6,189 nucleotides of DNA, taken from Olsenella sp. (GTDB lineage Bacteria; Actinomycetota; Coriobacteriia; Coriobacteriales; Atopobiaceae). Positions 5,750 through 6,189 of this stretch are shown one piece after another; within the stretch, counting starts at the first letter, position 1; each line of letters opens with the position of its first letter. The notes under the pieces were generated by a model. The model made no database searches, was not told where the DNA came from, and worked only from the letters and a program-made list of their open reading frames with translations. The stretch lies in assembly GCA_015062715.1 (NCBI GenBank), contig SUUD01000126.1, positions 1-6,189 of the forward strand, in the 5' to 3' direction. The position numbers and the translations under genes are program-made.

Positions 5750-6189
5750 ATGGGAACGGACGTCATCGACCTCGCGGACGAGCGCATCCGTCGCGGCGAC
5801 CACATCGTGCGCGGCACCACGGCCGACGGCATGGTCCGCGGCATTGCCATCACGGCCCGCGCCACCGTGCAGGAGGCCCACGACCGCCACCATACGAGCC
5901 CGCTCGTGAGCGCCGCGCTGGGCAGGCTCATGATGGCTGGCCTGATGATGGGCGCCATGTCCAAGAACGACGACGAGCTCATCACCCTCACCGTGCGCGG
6001 GGATGGCCCCGTGGGAGGCCTCACCGTCACTGCGAACAACCACGGGCAAGTCAAGGGCTTTGCCAACCATCCCAACGTATGGCTGCCCTCCAAGGTGCCG
6101 GGGCACCTGGACGTGGGCGGCGGCATTGGGGCGGGCACGCTCTCGGTGGTCTTTGACCAGCCGGGCGTGGTTCCCTATTCCAGCCAGGT
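5750..6189 (+). CDS. hslO: Hsp33 redox-regulated chaperone, N-terminal part (3' end outside window)
   Basis: Hsp33 is a cytosolic holdase activated by oxidation, protecting unfolding proteins during oxidative stress. The first 146 codons are present and run off the window end. Family features: RGTTADGMVRGIAI near 21-34, the HHTSPLVSAALGRLMMAGLMMGAM segment around 47-70, LTVRGDGPVGGLTV (80-93), NHGQVKGF (97-104), a glycine-rich DVGGGIGAGTLSVV stretch, and PYSSQ at the edge, which matches the PYSGQ motif of the family. The zinc-binding cysteines (CxC and CxxC) that form the redox switch belong near the C-terminus and cannot be checked here. ATG at 5750 has CGGGGG (5739-5743 region) 6 bases upstream; an earlier ATG at 5715 is in another frame and has no Hsp33-like product. 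Divergent from the HD-ADP-ribosylhydrolase gene. Confidence 0.93.
   Translation, partial: MGTDVIDLADERIRRGDHIVRGTTADGMVRGIAITARATVQEAHDRHHTSPLVSAALGRLMMAGLMMGAMSKNDDELITLTVRGDGPVGGLTVTANNHGQVKGFANHPNVWLPSKVPGHLDVGGGIGAGTLSVVFDQPGVVPYSSQ

Noticed and set aside
5181..5909. A 242-codon plus-strand frame reaching into hslO
   Set aside because: It is antisense to the HD domain and out of frame with the clear Hsp33 sequence that starts at 5750.

Overview
The window is high-GC bacterial DNA, densely packed with genes: short gaps, overlapping starts, strong purine-rich ribosome binding sites, and a strong G/C bias at third codon positions that produces many false antisense frames. The protein set and composition suggest an actinobacterium of the class Coriobacteriia (Olsenella/Atopobium/Collinsella-like, a host-associated anaerobe). 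This is an inference from composition and protein style; no rRNA or marker gene is present to settle it.

Layout. (1) 1-887: the 3' part of a GH13 alpha-amylase-family glycosidase, catalytic residues intact. (2) 888-1142: an intergenic region holding a 164-bp element (898-1061) bounded by a perfect 30-bp inverted repeat and flanked by a TCG direct repeat. It is MITE-like or encodes a structured RNA. (3) 1143-3906: a tight co-directional group of four genes: an NAD(P)-dependent short-chain dehydrogenase, a YpgQ/YedJ-type HD phosphohydrolase, a seven-helix YwaF/TMEM164-family membrane protein and a GNAT acetyltransferase. Gaps are 3 bp, 12 bp and an 8-bp overlap, so it looks like one operon. (4) 3936-5516, minus strand, convergent with the operon: a two-domain protein with an N-terminal RelA/SpoT-type HD hydrolase (MESH1-like) and a C-terminal ADP-ribosylglycohydrolase, both metal sites intact. 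(5) 5517-5749: a divergent intergenic region with three copies of a 13-bp box (TTC-K-C-R-CACAACC) and an imperfect palindrome. (6) 5750 to the window end: the N-terminal 146 codons of the redox chaperone Hsp33 (hslO).

How it fits together. The amylase is carbohydrate catabolism and seems separate from the rest. The four-gene operon has no obvious shared pathway; an oxidoreductase, a nucleotide-hydrolase-type HD enzyme, a membrane protein and an acetyltransferase could be a housekeeping or detoxification set. The HD-ADP-ribosylhydrolase fusion and Hsp33 are divergently transcribed from a shared, motif-rich region. One could be an alarmone/ADP-ribose eraser and the other an oxidative-stress chaperone, so shared stress control is possible but unproven. 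The most notable items are the 164-bp inverted-repeat element, the two-domain eraser fusion, and the repeated box between it and hslO.
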